Source: CAZOKO01 sp964580455 (GTDB lineage Bacteria; Desulfobacterota; WTBG01). From it: a DNA stretch of 23,431 nucleotides. The DNA lies in assembly GCA_964580455.1 (NCBI GenBank), contig CAZOKO010000035.1, forward strand, positions 1 through 23,431, written 5' to 3'. Below the pieces are notes generated by a model. That model ran no database searches. It was not told the DNA's origin and saw only the letters and a list, made by a program, of their open reading frames with translations. Positions 23,375 to 23,431 of this stretch are shown one piece after another (position 1 is the first letter of the stretch; each line of letters opens with the position of its first letter). Position numbers and translations under genes: made by a program.

Positions 23375-23431
23375 TATAACCACAGAGAACACAGCGCAGC
23401 AAAGCCGCAACCAAAAGAAATATAACCACGA
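23375..23431. repeat. ACCACAGAG/ACCACGA repeats at right edge
   Basis: ATAACCACAGAGAACACAG at 23375-23393 and ATAACCACGA at 23422-23431 lie upstream of amrS and run off the window. These are the same kind of words as at 1-14, 15603, 19177 and 20742-20768. Confidence 0.5.

Noticed and set aside
1..23431. tRNA, rRNA or riboswitch genes
   Set aside because: The gaps were read on both strands for cloverleaf, rRNA core and common riboswitch motifs, and none was recognised. Weak or novel RNAs could be missed by eye.

Overview
The window looks like chromosomal DNA from an AT-rich, Gram-negative bacterium. It carries a PilM-N-O-P-Q envelope machine, two lipoproteins, ExbB/ExbD-type proteins, housekeeping genes, and flavin/Fe-S redox proteins typical of anaerobic or microaerobic metabolism. 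The order rplM-rpsI-argC and the pilMNOPQ block resemble Desulfobacterota such as Geobacter. Other anaerobic phyla with AT-rich genomes (for example Brocadiales) cannot be excluded from the sequence alone, so the taxonomy is an inference. There is no phage, insertion sequence, CRISPR array, rRNA or tRNA that I can support.

Layout. (1) 22-5943, minus strand: a tight four-gene operon of three FAD-linked oxidase/dehydrogenase subunits of the PCMH/VAO/GlcD superfamily followed by one two-[4Fe-4S], two-CCG-domain protein (GlcF/HdrD-like). Two of the flavoproteins are close paralogues of identical length. (2) 6180-7583, plus: exbB-like, exbD-like and a DivIC/FtsB-like septum protein. (3) 7796-15461, plus: the type IV pilus alignment and secretin operon. 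It is preceded by a perfect 339-bp tandem duplication holding a small XRE-type regulator. It continues through pilM, pilN, pilO, pilP and pilQ to a large lipoprotein that joins a CsgG-like region to an OmpA peptidoglycan-binding domain, and ends at a strong terminator. (4) 15698-16132, plus: aroQ. (5) 16229-18283, minus: der and rnc, transcribed rnc then der. (6) 18622-20726, plus: rplM, rpsI (strong terminator) and argC. (7) 20784-23358, minus: a CCA/poly(A) nucleotidyltransferase and the AmrS-type radical SAM protein.

How they work together. The pil genes encode the inner-membrane alignment complex (PilM/N/O/P), the outer-membrane secretin (PilQ), and a plausible peptidoglycan tether (the OmpA-CsgG-like lipoprotein). 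The flavoprotein operon probably oxidises an organic substrate and passes electrons through the Fe-S protein to a membrane carrier; the substrate is unknown.

Non-coding structure. Several gaps hold short degenerate repeats of the ACCACAGAG, ACCACGAAG and CTGCGTTGATCTGCG kinds, and larger inverted repeats (rplM-rpsI gap, aroQ-der gap, aroQ leader). The most distinctive local signals are the exact 339-bp duplication at the head of the pil operon, the triple-flavoprotein/Fe-S operon, and the CsgG-like/OmpA fusion after pilQ.
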